Shown here: piece by piece, positions 25,451 through 33,122 of the stretch
Numbering within the stretch: position 1 is the first letter of the stretch
Layout of the letters: every line of letters starts with the position of its first letter
From: Streptomyces longisporoflavus
Lineage (GTDB): Bacteria; Actinomycetota; Actinomycetes; Streptomycetales; Streptomycetaceae
Assembly: GCF_014649775.1 (NCBI RefSeq)
Contig: NZ_BMTR01000012.1
Span: 124,001 to 188,000, forward strand
Length of the DNA stretch: 64,000 bases
Direction: 5' to 3'
Translations under genes and position numbers: made by a program
Notes under the pieces: model-generated
Told to the model about the DNA's origin: nothing
What the model saw: only the letters and a program-made list of their open reading frames with translations
Databases searched by the model: none

Positions 25451-26482
25451 ATGCCGACATCTTCCGATGCGTATTCCGACACCGATGTGATCGAAGACGC
25501 TTCGCGACCGACCACCGACACCGCCGCCTCGTCCGCCGCCCCTTCCGCGACGCTGGGCGGTGAGCAGAAGCGGTCGGTGGAGCAGATCGCGCTGCTCGCG
25601 TTCATCACCGTGCCGTTCCTCGCTCTGGTCGCGGCGGTGCCGCTGGCCTGGGAGTGGGGGGTGAGCTGGCTTGACCTCGGCCTGCTCGTGTTCATGTACT
25701 ACCTGGGCTGTCACGGCATCACGATCGGCTTCCACCGCTATTTCACGCACGGTTCCTTCAAGGCGAAGCGTCCGCTGCGGATCGCGCTCGCCGTGGCGGG
25801 GTCGATGGCCGTGGAGGGGCCGCTGGTCCGCTGGGTGGCGGATCACCGCAAGCATCACAAGTTCTCGGACGCGGAGGGCGACCCGCATTCGCCGTGGCGC
25901 TTCGGCGAGACGGTTCCGGCGCTGATGAAGGGCCTGTGGTGGGCGCACATCGGCTGGATGTTCGACGAGGAGCAGACGTCGCAGGAGAAGTACGCGCCGG
26001 ATCTGATCAAGGACCCGGCGCTGCGCGCGATCTCCCGCCAGTTCCTGCTCTGGACGATCGTGTCGCTCGCGATTCCTCCGCTGGTGGGCGGTCTGGTGAC
26101 GATGTCGTGGTGGGGCGCCTTCACGGCGTTCTTCTGGGGTTCCCTGGTCCGGGTGGCCCTGCTGCACCACGTCACGTGGTCGATCAACTCGATCTGCCAC
26201 GCGGTGGGCAAGCGCCCCTTCAAGTCGCGTGACCGTTCGGGCAACGTGTGGTGGCTGGCGGTCCTGTCCTGCGGCGAGTCCTGGCACAACCTCCACCACG
26301 CCGATCCGACGTCGGCGCGGCACGGTGTGCTGCGGGGCCAGGTCGACTCGTCGGCGCGGATCATCCGCTGGTGCGAGCAGCTGGGCTGGGCGACGGACGT
26401 GCGCTGGCCGTCGGAGTCTCGTATCGACTCCCGCCGTCGTATCGACTCCCGCCGGAAGCCGAAGACCGTCGGTTCGGCATGA
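25451..26482 (+). CDS. Membrane fatty acid (acyl-CoA) desaturase
   Basis: A 343-aa integral membrane di-iron enzyme that introduces double bonds in acyl chains. The three histidine boxes are complete: HRYFTH (near 97-102), HRKHHKF (near 134-140) and HNLHHAD (near 280-286). About four hydrophobic helices surround them. I prefer ATG 25451 over GTG 25445, because AGGGGA is seven bases before the ATG. The stop overlaps the next start by four bases (ATGA), coupling it to a TetR regulator. An oxidoreductase partner is not encoded nearby. Likely role: control of membrane fluidity. Confidence 0.92.
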   Translation: MPTSSDAYSDTDVIEDASRPTTDTAASSAAPSATLGGEQKRSVEQIALLAFITVPFLALVAAVPLAWEWGVSWLDLGLLVFMYYLGCHGITIGFHRYFTHGSFKAKRPLRIALAVAGSMAVEGPLVRWVADHRKHHKFSDAEGDPHSPWRFGETVPALMKGLWWAHIGWMFDEEQTSQEKYAPDLIKDPALRAISRQFLLWTIVSLAIPPLVGGLVTMSWWGAFTAFFWGSLVRVALLHHVTWSINSICHAVGKRPFKSRDRSGNVWWLAVLSCGESWHNLHHADPTSARHGVLRGQVDSSARIIRWCEQLGWATDVRWPSESRIDSRRRIDSRRKPKTVGSA

Positions 26483-27168
26483 TTGACGACGTGGCGACCG
26501 ACTCCAGTAATCCCAGTCCTTCCGGCAGCAAAGAGAAGCAGCCCCGGCGTGCGCGCCGGACGCGGATGACGGGTGCCGAGCGCCGGGAGCAGCTCCTTGA
26601 CATCGGCCGCACGCTTTTCGCCGCCAAGGGCTTCGAAGGCACGTCGGTGGAGGAGATCGCGGCCAAGGCCGGCGTCTCCAAGCCCGTGGTGTACGAGCAC
26701 TTCGGCGGCAAGGAGGGGTTGTACGCGGTGGTGGTGGACCGCGAGATGCGGGCGCTGCTCGACGGTGTGACGGGGGCCCTTACGGCGGGCCATCCGCGCG
26801 AACTCCTCGAACAGGCGGCGTTCGCGCTCCTCGACTACATCGAGACGTATACGGACGGCTTCCGCATCCTGGTCCGCGATTCGCCGGTGGCGCAGTCGAC
26901 GGGCACGTTCGCTTCGTTGATCTCCGACATCGCGACGCAGGTGGAGGACATCCTGGGTCAGGAGTTCAAGACGCGGGGCTTCGACCAGAAACTGGCCCCG
27001 CTGTACGCGCAGGCGCTGGTCGGCATGGTCGCGCTGACGGGCCAGTGGTGGCTGGACGCGCGCAAGCCGAAGAAGGCGGAGGTGGCGGCGCATCTGGTGA
27101 ATCTGGCGTGGCACGGCCTGGACGGCCTCGAACCGAAGCCGCGCCTGATAGGCCACCGCAAGAGTTGA
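26479..27168 (+). CDS. TetR family regulator linked to the desaturase
   Basis: A 229-aa regulator. After a basic, Ser/Pro-rich tail (residues 1-32, with KEKQPRRARRTRM) comes the TetR DNA-binding domain: RREQLLDIGRTLFAAKGFEGTSVEEIAAKAGVSKPVVYEHFGGKEGLYAVV. The C-terminal helical ligand domain has WWLDARKPKKAEVAAHLVNLAWHGL. It overlaps the desaturase stop by four bases, so both are made from one transcript. This arrangement suggests autoregulation and control of desaturase expression by acyl-CoA or free fatty acids through the repeats at 25351-25373; that is inference from position. Confidence 0.88.
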   Translation: MIDDVATDSSNPSPSGSKEKQPRRARRTRMTGAERREQLLDIGRTLFAAKGFEGTSVEEIAAKAGVSKPVVYEHFGGKEGLYAVVVDREMRALLDGVTGALTAGHPRELLEQAAFALLDYIETYTDGFRILVRDSPVAQSTGTFASLISDIATQVEDILGQEFKTRGFDQKLAPLYAQALVGMVALTGQWWLDARKPKKAEVAAHLVNLAWHGLDGLEPKPRLIGHRKS

Positions 27169-27576
27169 CGTGGGCTCTGGCCTTGGGCGAAGTGCCGGGG
27201 GCTGGCCCCTGGCCTGGGCGGAGTGCTTTGGTGCCGCTGCCTGCGGGGCTGACCCTGGGCGGAGTGCTTTGCGGTGCCGCTGCTTGCAGGTCCGCCGCTT
27301 CGCGGCGGGTTTTCCCCCGCCCGCCCACCCGGCACTCCGGGTAATCGGGTGGGTGGGTGGGAGACTCCGCCGCGAAGCGGCGGCCAGGGCGCACCCACGA
27401 CGACCTCAGCGACAACAACCGCGGCTGCACCGGCCGGCCCCGCCCAACGACGGCTACGACTCCCGCCCCGGCCCCCGCCCAGGGGGCTGCTCCGGGCTCC
27501 GCACAGGACCCCGCTCCGGCCCCGCCAAGGGGCGGCCTGGCCACGGCCCCCGCACAGTGCCCCGCCCCAGGCCCCG
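27169..27576. other. Intergenic region with direct repeats and palindromic element
   Basis: No supportable gene in 408 bases. It starts with two copies of CCTGGGCGGAGTGCTTTG (27213-27230 and 27254-27271), followed in both by GTGCCGCTGC. Next comes the full palindromic element 27292-27383, and then a Pro/Ala-codon-like GC-rich stretch (27390-27576) that could be a decayed coding end. Confidence 0.55.
27292..27383. repeat. Full palindromic element between convergent genes
   Basis: Hairpins CCGCCGC-TTC-GCGGCGG (27292-27308) and CCGCCGC-GAA-GCGGCGG (27367-27383) flank a C-rich/G-rich pair (CCCGCCCGCCCACCC against GGGTGGGTGGGTGGG) around CCGGGTAATCGGG. It is nearly the same design as 22230-22321 and separates the TetR gene from the leftward glyoxalase/tam genes. 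Confidence 0.8.
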
Positions 27577-27986
27577 CTAAAGGCCCCGCCCGGACCCGCC
27601 CCGCCCGGGCCCACCCCGCCCAACGGCCTCCAAAAACTCCAGCCGGTTGCCCACCGGATCCTCCGCGTAGAAGCGCCGGCGCCCCGGCAGGGCGTGGTCC
27701 CAGGTGACGGGGACGCCCCGCGAGGTCAGTTGTTCCGCGTACGCGGAGATGTCGTCCACCCGCAGCCCCGGATGCGCCTTCCTCGCGGGGCGGAACTCCG
27801 CCTCGACGCCGAGATGCAGCTCCACCGCGCCCGCCCCCGCGACGAACCAGCACCCGCCCCGCGAGGCAAGCTCCGGCGGCTTGGGGACCTCGGTCATGCC
27901 GAGCACCCCGCTGTAGAAGGCCCGGAGCAGCGCCTCGCTCCCGGCGGAGCCGCCAGCTGGACATGGTCGACGGACGTCAGAGGCAT
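27577..27986 (-). pseudogene. Glyoxalase/VOC family gene broken by a frameshift
   Basis: The downstream part (27577-27906) encodes GMTEVPKPPELASRGGCWFV ... VELHLGVE ... GRRRFYAEDPVGNRLEFLEA, a vicinal-oxygen-chelate (glyoxalase/bleomycin resistance) fold. Its missing N-terminus is present in another frame: ATG 27986 starts MPLTSVDHVQLAAPPG, and after about 27942 the reading continues as SEALLRAFYSGVLGMTEV only if one base is restored within the run GGGAGC. The gene therefore carries a single-base deletion or a sequencing error. It starts three bases after the tam stop and would be coupled to it. Function of the intact form is unknown. The Gly/Arg tail (GRGGPGRGGSGRG) is odd and may be read-through. 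Confidence 0.72.
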
Positions 27987-27989
27987 GGG

Positions 27990-28850
27990 TCAGCCCGTCC
28001 GGCGTGCCACGGCGAACACCCGGCGGAAGGGGAAGACCGTGCCGGCGGCGCTCGCGGGGTACGCCTCGCGAAGCAGCCCCCCGTACTCCGCGAGAAACGC
28101 CTCCCGCGCCCCCGCGTCATCCGCGAGGGCGGTCAGCACGGGCCGCAGCCCCGTGCCCTTGACCCAGTCGAGAACGGGGTCCTCCCCCTCCAGGAGGTGC
28201 AGGTACGTCGTCTCCCACGCGTCCACCTCCACCTCGACCCCGCACCCCACCCCCGTCCCCGACCCCACCGAAACCAGCCGCTCCAGATAGGCCGTGGGCG
28301 AGAGCACCGCGTCCGCGTGCCGCAGCCGCCCGCCGAGCCGGTCCCGCCACCGCTCGGACTCGCTCAGTTCCCGCATGAGGACATGGCTCGGGGCGTCGAA
28401 GTTGCCGGGCACCTGGAAGGCGAAGGTCCCGCCGGGGACCAGCGCCGCCACCCAGGCGGGGAAGGAGTCCGCGTGACCCGGCACCCACTGGAGCGTGGCG
28501 TTGGACAGGATCAGGTCGTACGTCTCCTCGGGCGGCGCCCATTCCGAGGCGTCCGCCGCGGCGAAGTCCAGGCGTCCGCCGCCGGGCGTGGGTCCCGCGA
28601 GGCGCTCGGCCTGCTCCAGCATCTGCTCGGAGTTGTCGAAGCCGGTGATGTGCGCCGCGGGCCAGCGCTCGGCGAGGAGGCGGGTGACGTTGCCGGGGCC
28701 GCAGCCCAGGTCCGCGATGCGCGGTGGGCGTCCCCCGGCGGCGGGGAGCCTGGGGACGCGGGCCAGCAGGTCGACGAAAGGGCGGGCCCGGTGGCCGGAG
28801 TGGCGCAGGTACTGGCCTGGATCCCAGGTGGGAGCGGGGGCTGCGGGCAT
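27990..28850 (-). CDS. tam: Trans-aconitate 2-methyltransferase
   Basis: A 286-aa SAM-dependent methyltransferase that detoxifies trans-aconitate, an inhibitor of aconitase. WDPGQYLRHSGHRARPFVDLL is the Tam N-terminal signature and RIADLGCGPGNVTRLLAERWP is SAM motif I; LILSNATLQWVP follows. I start at ATG 28850 (MPAAPAPTWDP) because AGGAGGT stands eight bases upstream; the longer frame would run into the divergent gene. It is divergent from a MarR gene with a palindromic site between them, exactly the tam/tamR arrangement described in S. coelicolor. Confidence 0.93.
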   Translation of the reverse strand: MPAAPAPTWDPGQYLRHSGHRARPFVDLLARVPRLPAAGGRPPRIADLGCGPGNVTRLLAERWPAAHITGFDNSEQMLEQAERLAGPTPGGGRLDFAAADASEWAPPEETYDLILSNATLQWVPGHADSFPAWVAALVPGGTFAFQVPGNFDAPSHVLMRELSESERWRDRLGGRLRHADAVLSPTAYLERLVSVGSGTGVGCGVEVEVDAWETTYLHLLEGEDPVLDWVKGTGLRPVLTALADDAGAREAFLAEYGGLLREAYPASAAGTVFPFRRVFAVARRTG

Positions 28851-28945
28851 GGAGCGGGACCTCCTGGACGAATCGCGAACTCCGCGCCGTACGACTTCGT
28901 AAAGCTCCGTACGATCGCCGTACCGCCATCCTCGACCCCGAAGTA

Positions 28946-28959
28946 TCTTGACGTCAAGA
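28946..28959. promoter_or_regulatory. TamR operator palindrome between tam and tamR
   Basis: TCTTGACGTCAAGA is a perfect 14-bp palindrome midway between the divergent genes. A related half-site (CTTCACGTCGAC) follows at 28962-28973. The Streptomyces TamR regulator is known to bind a palindrome of this kind in the tam/tamR intergenic region. Confidence 0.8.
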
Positions 28960-28994
28960 GACTTCACGTCGACAGACCCCCTACACTGATCGTC

Positions 28995-29492
28995 ATGGAG
29001 GACGAGGTCGACCGTCTGGTCGCAGCATGGCGCCGGGAGCGCCCTGACCTCGACGTGGAACCACTCGAGGTGCTCAGCCGCGTCAGCAGGCTCGCGCGGC
29101 ATCTCGACAGGGCCCGTCGGCTCGCGTTCTCGGAGCACAATCTGGAGCCGTGGGAGTTCGACGTACTGACGTCGCTGCGGCGCGCGGGCTCGCCCTACCA
29201 GCTCTCGCCCGGACAGCTCCTCACCCAGACCCTGGTGACGTCCGGCACGATGACCAACCGCATCGACCGCCTCGCGAAGAAGGGCCTCGTCGAGCGGCTG
29301 CCCGATCCGAGCGACCGGCGGGGCGTGCTCGTGCGGCTGACCGGCGAAGGGCAGGACCGCGCCGACCAGGCCCTCGCCGGTCTCCTCAAGCAGGAGCGGG
29401 CGATCCTCGCGGAGCTCTCGCGCGCACAGCGCGGCGAACTCGCCGCGCTGCTACGCCAGTTGACCGCCCCGTTCGACAACATCCCCGGCTAG
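28995..29492 (+). CDS. tamR: MarR family regulator TamR
   Basis: A 165-aa winged-helix regulator. LARHLDRARRLAFSEHNLEPWEFDVLTSLRRAG leads to the MarR wing VTSGTMTNRIDRLAKKGLVERLPDPSDRRGVLVRLT. In S. coelicolor the homologue binds citrate, aconitate and related acids and controls tam and aconitase; the divergent tam gene and operator support the same here. No ribosome binding site precedes ATG 28995. Instead TACACT (28982-28987) lies seven bases before it, so the mRNA is probably leaderless. The last 42 bases overlap the 3' end of the convergent LuxR gene. Confidence 0.9.
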   Translation: MEDEVDRLVAAWRRERPDLDVEPLEVLSRVSRLARHLDRARRLAFSEHNLEPWEFDVLTSLRRAGSPYQLSPGQLLTQTLVTSGTMTNRIDRLAKKGLVERLPDPSDRRGVLVRLTGEGQDRADQALAGLLKQERAILAELSRAQRGELAALLRQLTAPFDNIPG

Positions 29493-30227
29493 GTCGACGG
29501 GGCCGACCCCGGCCCTGCGCGCCAGCGCGACGGCCGCGAGCGTGGAGTGGACGCCCAGCTTCCCGAGGACGTTCTGCATGTGCGTGCGGACGGTGTGCGG
29601 GGAGAGGAAGAGACGCTCGGCCACGGCCTTCCTGCCCAGGCCCGCCACCATGCAGCGAAGGACCTCGCGCTCGCGCGGGGTCAGGGACTCCACCAGGCGC
29701 TCGGATTCCGTACGGTGCTTGCGCGCGGCGGTGAGTTCGCGCAGGACGCCGGTGAGCAGCGCGGGCGGCAGATGGGTCTCCTCCCGCAGCACACCCCGTA
29801 TGACCGTGAGGAGCCGGGACAGCGAGCAGTCCTTGGCGACCCAGCCCGAGGCGCCGGCCTGCAGCGCGAGGGCGGCCCTGCGCGGGTCGTCCTTCTCGGC
29901 GAGCACGACCGTACGGACCATGGGCTGGCCCGAGCGGACCCCGGCCACCAGGGAGATGCCGTCCACCAGACCGTCGGCGTTGCCCTCCTGCACGGAAGGC
30001 GCGGGCCTGACGCCCTGCACGGCGCTCGCGGACGCGCCCAGATCGGCGTCGACGAGCAGCACGTCGTATCTGCGCCCCTCGGCTATCGCCCGCTCCAGGC
30101 AGCGCAGTGCGGCCGGGCCGCTGCCCGCCGCGGACACGTCGACGTCGGGCTCCGCCGCCAGTGCCGCTGCGAGCGACTCGGCGAAGATGCGATGGTCGTC
30201 GACGACCAGGACTCGGATACGAACCAC
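29451..30227 (-). CDS. LuxR-type response regulator with insertion in the receiver
   Basis: A 258-aa regulator. The receiver has acidic D10-D11 and the likely phospho-acceptor D60 (YDVLLVDADL), but about 25 extra residues follow it (ASASAVQGVRPAPSVQEGNADG) and the usual Thr/Ser is A110; K132 is kept (VAKDC). A NarL/LuxR HTH closes the protein: LTPREREVLRCMVAGLGRKAVAERLFLSPHTVRTHMQNVLGKLGVHS. The start is GTG 30227 after GGGGGAGGGGG. No histidine kinase gene is adjacent. Its 3' end overlaps tamR by 42 bases tail to tail, so antisense interference between the two mRNAs is possible. Confidence 0.85.
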   Translation of the reverse strand: MVRIRVLVVDDHRIFAESLAAALAAEPDVDVSAAGSGPAALRCLERAIAEGRRYDVLLVDADLGASASAVQGVRPAPSVQEGNADGLVDGISLVAGVRSGQPMVRTVVLAEKDDPRRAALALQAGASGWVAKDCSLSRLLTVIRGVLREETHLPPALLTGVLRELTAARKHRTESERLVESLTPREREVLRCMVAGLGRKAVAERLFLSPHTVRTHMQNVLGKLGVHSTLAAVALARRAGVGPVDLAGDVVERGGQLA

Positions 30228-30504
30228 TGAAACCCCCTCCCCCAGGCTCTCCTCGGAGAGCAGGGGATGCCCCATCGTCGGAGTACGTACGGTGCGGGTA
30301 CGACACTCGGAACGGGAGTCACCGCAGTCGCACGGCCGCCGCCGAGCTGTGACTGCCACCCCCATCGCCGGGCGTCGTACCCGACTGTCTCGCCCCCTGA
30401 TCAGTGCCGGCCCCCACCGGCACTGCCACTCAGAGTAGGGCCGCACGGCAGGAGCGGAAGGTAATTTACAGAACTGACTGGCCAGCGCGTTTAGGGTGAG
30501 CCGT

Positions 30505-30948
30505 ATGTTTCGTATTGAGACAGGAGTCGACAAGGAGCGGTTCGCTCTTCTCCTCGCCGGCCTCCAGGCGTCCAACACCGCGGCCTCTCCGGTGATCCGC
30601 TCGCTGCGCGGAACGCCGCAGGATCGTGAATCACCGCTGGCCGTCTGGCTGTTGGAACGCACGGAGGGTCTCGTCGGCGGTCTCGCCGGTCACACCTGGG
30701 GCCGCTGGCTCCACGTGAACCACCTCTGGGTCAGCGAGACCCACCAGGGCGCGGGCCTGGGCGCCCAGCTGCTCGCGGAGGCGGAACGCATCGCCCGGGA
30801 CGACCGGGACTGCCTCAACTCCCGCGTGGAGACATGGGATTTCCAGGCTCCGGGTTTCTACCGCAACCAGGGCTACGAGGTGGTGTCGGTCATCCCGGAC
30901 TACCCCGAGGGCGCGAAGGAGTTCACGCTCACGAAGAAGCTGGCCTGA
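30505..30948 (+). CDS. GNAT family N-acetyltransferase
   Basis: A 147-aa cytoplasmic enzyme. HTWGRWLHVNHLWVSETHQGAGLGAQLLAEAERIARD is the acetyl-CoA-binding beta4-alpha3 region, with the pyrophosphate loop GAGLGAQ. It ends with VETWDFQAPGFYRNQGYEVVSVI, also typical. The acceptor substrate is unknown. I chose ATG 30505; a GTG nine bases upstream is possible. TAGGGT (30492-30497) lies seven bases before the ATG and could be either a -10 box for a leaderless mRNA or part of a weak ribosome binding site. It is convergent with galK, with a 24-base gap. Confidence 0.86.
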   Translation: MFRIETGVDKERFALLLAGLQASNTAASPVIRSLRGTPQDRESPLAVWLLERTEGLVGGLAGHTWGRWLHVNHLWVSETHQGAGLGAQLLAEAERIARDDRDCLNSRVETWDFQAPGFYRNQGYEVVSVIPDYPEGAKEFTLTKKLA

Positions 30949-30972
30949 GGCAGCAGCCGGCCGGAGCCGGTC

Positions 30973-32127
30973 TCACGCCAGCCGCCGCGCCCCCGCCGAA
31001 GGCACCGCCGGGAACACTCGTGGGGCTGTGTGGCCCGCCGCCGTGAAGGCCTCCAGGACGGACTTCGTCACCGGCTCCGCGTCGACCTCCTCCACCAGGA
31101 CGATCGCCGAGCCGCCGAAGCCGCCGCCCGTCATGCGGGAGCCGAGCGCGCCTGCCGCGTTCGCGGAGGTCACCACCAGGTCCAACTCCTCGCAGGAGAT
31201 GCGGAGATCGTCGCGGAGCGAGGCGTGGCCCTCGGTCAGGACGGGGCCGATCGCGCGGACGTCGCCCGCGTCGAGCAGGCCGATGACCTGTTCCACCCGG
31301 TGGTCGTCGGAGACGACGTGGCGGACGTAGCGGCGGATCTTTTCGTCCGTCAGTTTCTGCAAGGAGGAGGGGAGTTCGGCGTACGGCACGTCTCGCAGGT
31401 GGGAGACGCCGAGGATGCGCGCGCCCTCTTCGCAGCCTGCCCGCCGCTCGGCGTACGCCCCGTCGCCCAGTTCGTGCTTGACGCGGGTGTCGACGACGAG
31501 GAGTTGCAGGCCCTGCGCGGCGAGGTCGAAGGGGACCTGCCGTGTCGTGAGGTCGCGGCAGTCCAGGTGCAGGGCGTGGCCCTCGGTGGCGCACGCGGAT
31601 GCCATCTGGTCCATCACGCCGCACGGCACGCCGACGAAGGCGTTCTCGGCGCGCTGGGCGATGACCGCGAGCCGGGGTGCGTCGAGGCCGAGTTCGTACA
31701 GGTCGTTCAGGGCGAGCGCGGTGACGACCTCCAGGGCCGCCGACGAGGACAGGCCCGCCCCGGTCGGCACGGTCGACGCGAGGTGGATGTCCGCGCCGCC
31801 CGAGACCTCGTGGCCCGCGTCCCGCAGCGCCCACACCACCCCGGCCGGGTAGGCGGCCCAGCCGCCCTGCCCGTATTTCGAGAGGGGGGTGAGGTCGTCG
31901 ACGCGCAGTTCGGCGACCGGGGCGTCGATGTCCGCCGAGTGCAGGCGCAGGACGCCGTCCGTGCGGCGCGCCACCGCCGCCACCGCGGTGTGCGGCAGGG
32001 CGAGCGGCATCACGAAGCCCTCGTTGAAGTCCGTGTACTCGCCGATGAGGTTGACCCGGCCGGGGGCCGACCAGACCCCGTCCGGCTCGTACCCGTACAG
32101 CTCGGCGAACTGGCCCGCTACGTCCAT
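30973..32127 (-). CDS. galK: Galactokinase
   Basis: A 384-aa GHMP kinase phosphorylating galactose at C1, first step of the Leloir pathway. Visible are the galactokinase signature WSAPGRVNLIGEYTDFNEG (about 20-38), the ATP loop PTGAGLSSSAALEV, and the C-terminal MTGGGFGGSAIVLV motif. It starts at ATG 32127 after GAAGGGGAAACTG. It is the last gene of the galT-galE-galK operon, 41 bases behind galE. Length is normal. Confidence 0.96.
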   Translation of the reverse strand: MDVAGQFAELYGYEPDGVWSAPGRVNLIGEYTDFNEGFVMPLALPHTAVAAVARRTDGVLRLHSADIDAPVAELRVDDLTPLSKYGQGGWAAYPAGVVWALRDAGHEVSGGADIHLASTVPTGAGLSSSAALEVVTALALNDLYELGLDAPRLAVIAQRAENAFVGVPCGVMDQMASACATEGHALHLDCRDLTTRQVPFDLAAQGLQLLVVDTRVKHELGDGAYAERRAGCEEGARILGVSHLRDVPYAELPSSLQKLTDEKIRRYVRHVVSDDHRVEQVIGLLDAGDVRAIGPVLTEGHASLRDDLRISCEELDLVVTSANAAGALGSRMTGGGFGGSAIVLVEEVDAEPVTKSVLEAFTAAGHTAPRVFPAVPSAGARRLA

Positions 32128-32168
32128 CAGTTTCCCCTTCAAGCCCTGCCCTGCCGGCGCCGGGCGGA

Positions 32169-33122
32169 TTATCGCTGGGCGAACGCCCACGCGTCGGCGA
32201 CGATGCCCGCGAGGTCCGCGCGGGTCGGATTCCAGCCGAGCCGCTCCCGCGCGGTGGCCGCGGAGGCGACGAGGATCGCCGGGTCGCCGCCGCGGCGCGG
32301 GGCCGTGACCTCGGGGATCGGGTGCCCGGTGACCTGGCGGACGGTCTCGATGACCTCGCGCACGGAGAAGCCGTTGCCGTTGCCGAGGTTGCAGATCAGG
32401 TGCTCGCCGGGGGTGGCGGCGTCGACGGCGAGGAGGTGCGCCTGCGCCAGGTCCGCGACGTGGATGTAGTCGCGGACGCAGGTGCCGTCCGGGGTCGGGT
32501 AGTCGTCGCCGAAGATCGAGATCGCCTCGCGCTTGCCCTGCGCGACCTGGAGGACGAGCGGGATGAGGTGCGACTCGGGGTCGTGCCGCTCGCCCTGCTC
32601 GCCGTAGGCCCCCGCCACGTTGAAGTAGCGCAGGGACACCGCGCCCAGGCCGTGGGCCGCGGCCTCCCCGGTGATCATGTGGTCGACGGCGAGCTTCGAC
32701 GCGCCGTACGGAGACGTCGGTGCGGTCGGGTCCGTCTCGGTGATGGGGCTGCTGACCGGCTCGCCGTACGTCGCCGCCGTGGAGGAGAAGACAAGCTTGC
32801 GCACGTCCGCCTCGCGCATCGCGGCGAGCAGCGCCATCGTGCCGCCGACGTTGTTGTCCCAGTACTTCTCGGGCTTCACGACGGACTCGCCGACCTGCGA
32901 GAAGGCGGCGAAGTGCAACACGGCGTCGTAGGAGGAGTCCAGCCACTTGGCGGCATCGCGGATGTCGCCCTCGATGAACTTCGCGCCGGCCGGGACGCCC
33001 TCGCGGAAGCCGGTGGAGAGGTTATCGAGGACGGTCACCTCGTGCCCGGCCTCGATCAGATGCTGGGCCACCACGCTTCCCACATAGCCCGCCCCGCCGG
33101 TGACCAGGTACTTACGGCTCAT
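32169..33122 (-). CDS. galE: UDP-glucose 4-epimerase
   Basis: A 317-aa short-chain dehydrogenase/reductase type enzyme interconverting UDP-galactose and UDP-glucose. The NAD-binding motif TGGAGYVGS is at residues 8-16 and the catalytic YGASK at about 145-149. It overlaps galT by four bases at 33119-33122 (ATGA), so it is translationally coupled. In S. lividans a second promoter (galP2) lies near the galE start inside the operon; I cannot see an obvious one here. Confidence 0.96.
   Translation of the reverse strand: MSRKYLVTGGAGYVGSVVAQHLIEAGHEVTVLDNLSTGFREGVPAGAKFIEGDIRDAAKWLDSSYDAVLHFAAFSQVGESVVKPEKYWDNNVGGTMALLAAMREADVRKLVFSSTAATYGEPVSSPITETDPTAPTSPYGASKLAVDHMITGEAAAHGLGAVSLRYFNVAGAYGEQGERHDPESHLIPLVLQVAQGKREAISIFGDDYPTPDGTCVRDYIHVADLAQAHLLAVDAATPGEHLICNLGNGNGFSVREVIETVRQVTGHPIPEVTAPRRGGDPAILVASAATARERLGWNPTRADLAGIVADAWAFAQR

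Noticed and set aside
27390..27576. Pro/Ala-rich coding remnant before the glyoxalase gene
   Set aside because: It has no start signal or similarity and may simply be GC-rich spacer or run-off of the glyoxalase frame.
27963..29492. A 509-aa protein covering the tam antisense strand and tamR
   Set aside because: Only the last 165 residues match a family (MarR); the preceding part is antisense to tam.
30973..32946. A single 657-aa protein covering galK plus part of galE
   Set aside because: The first 273 codons are an out-of-frame read of galE; galK begins at ATG 32127 with its own ribosome binding site.
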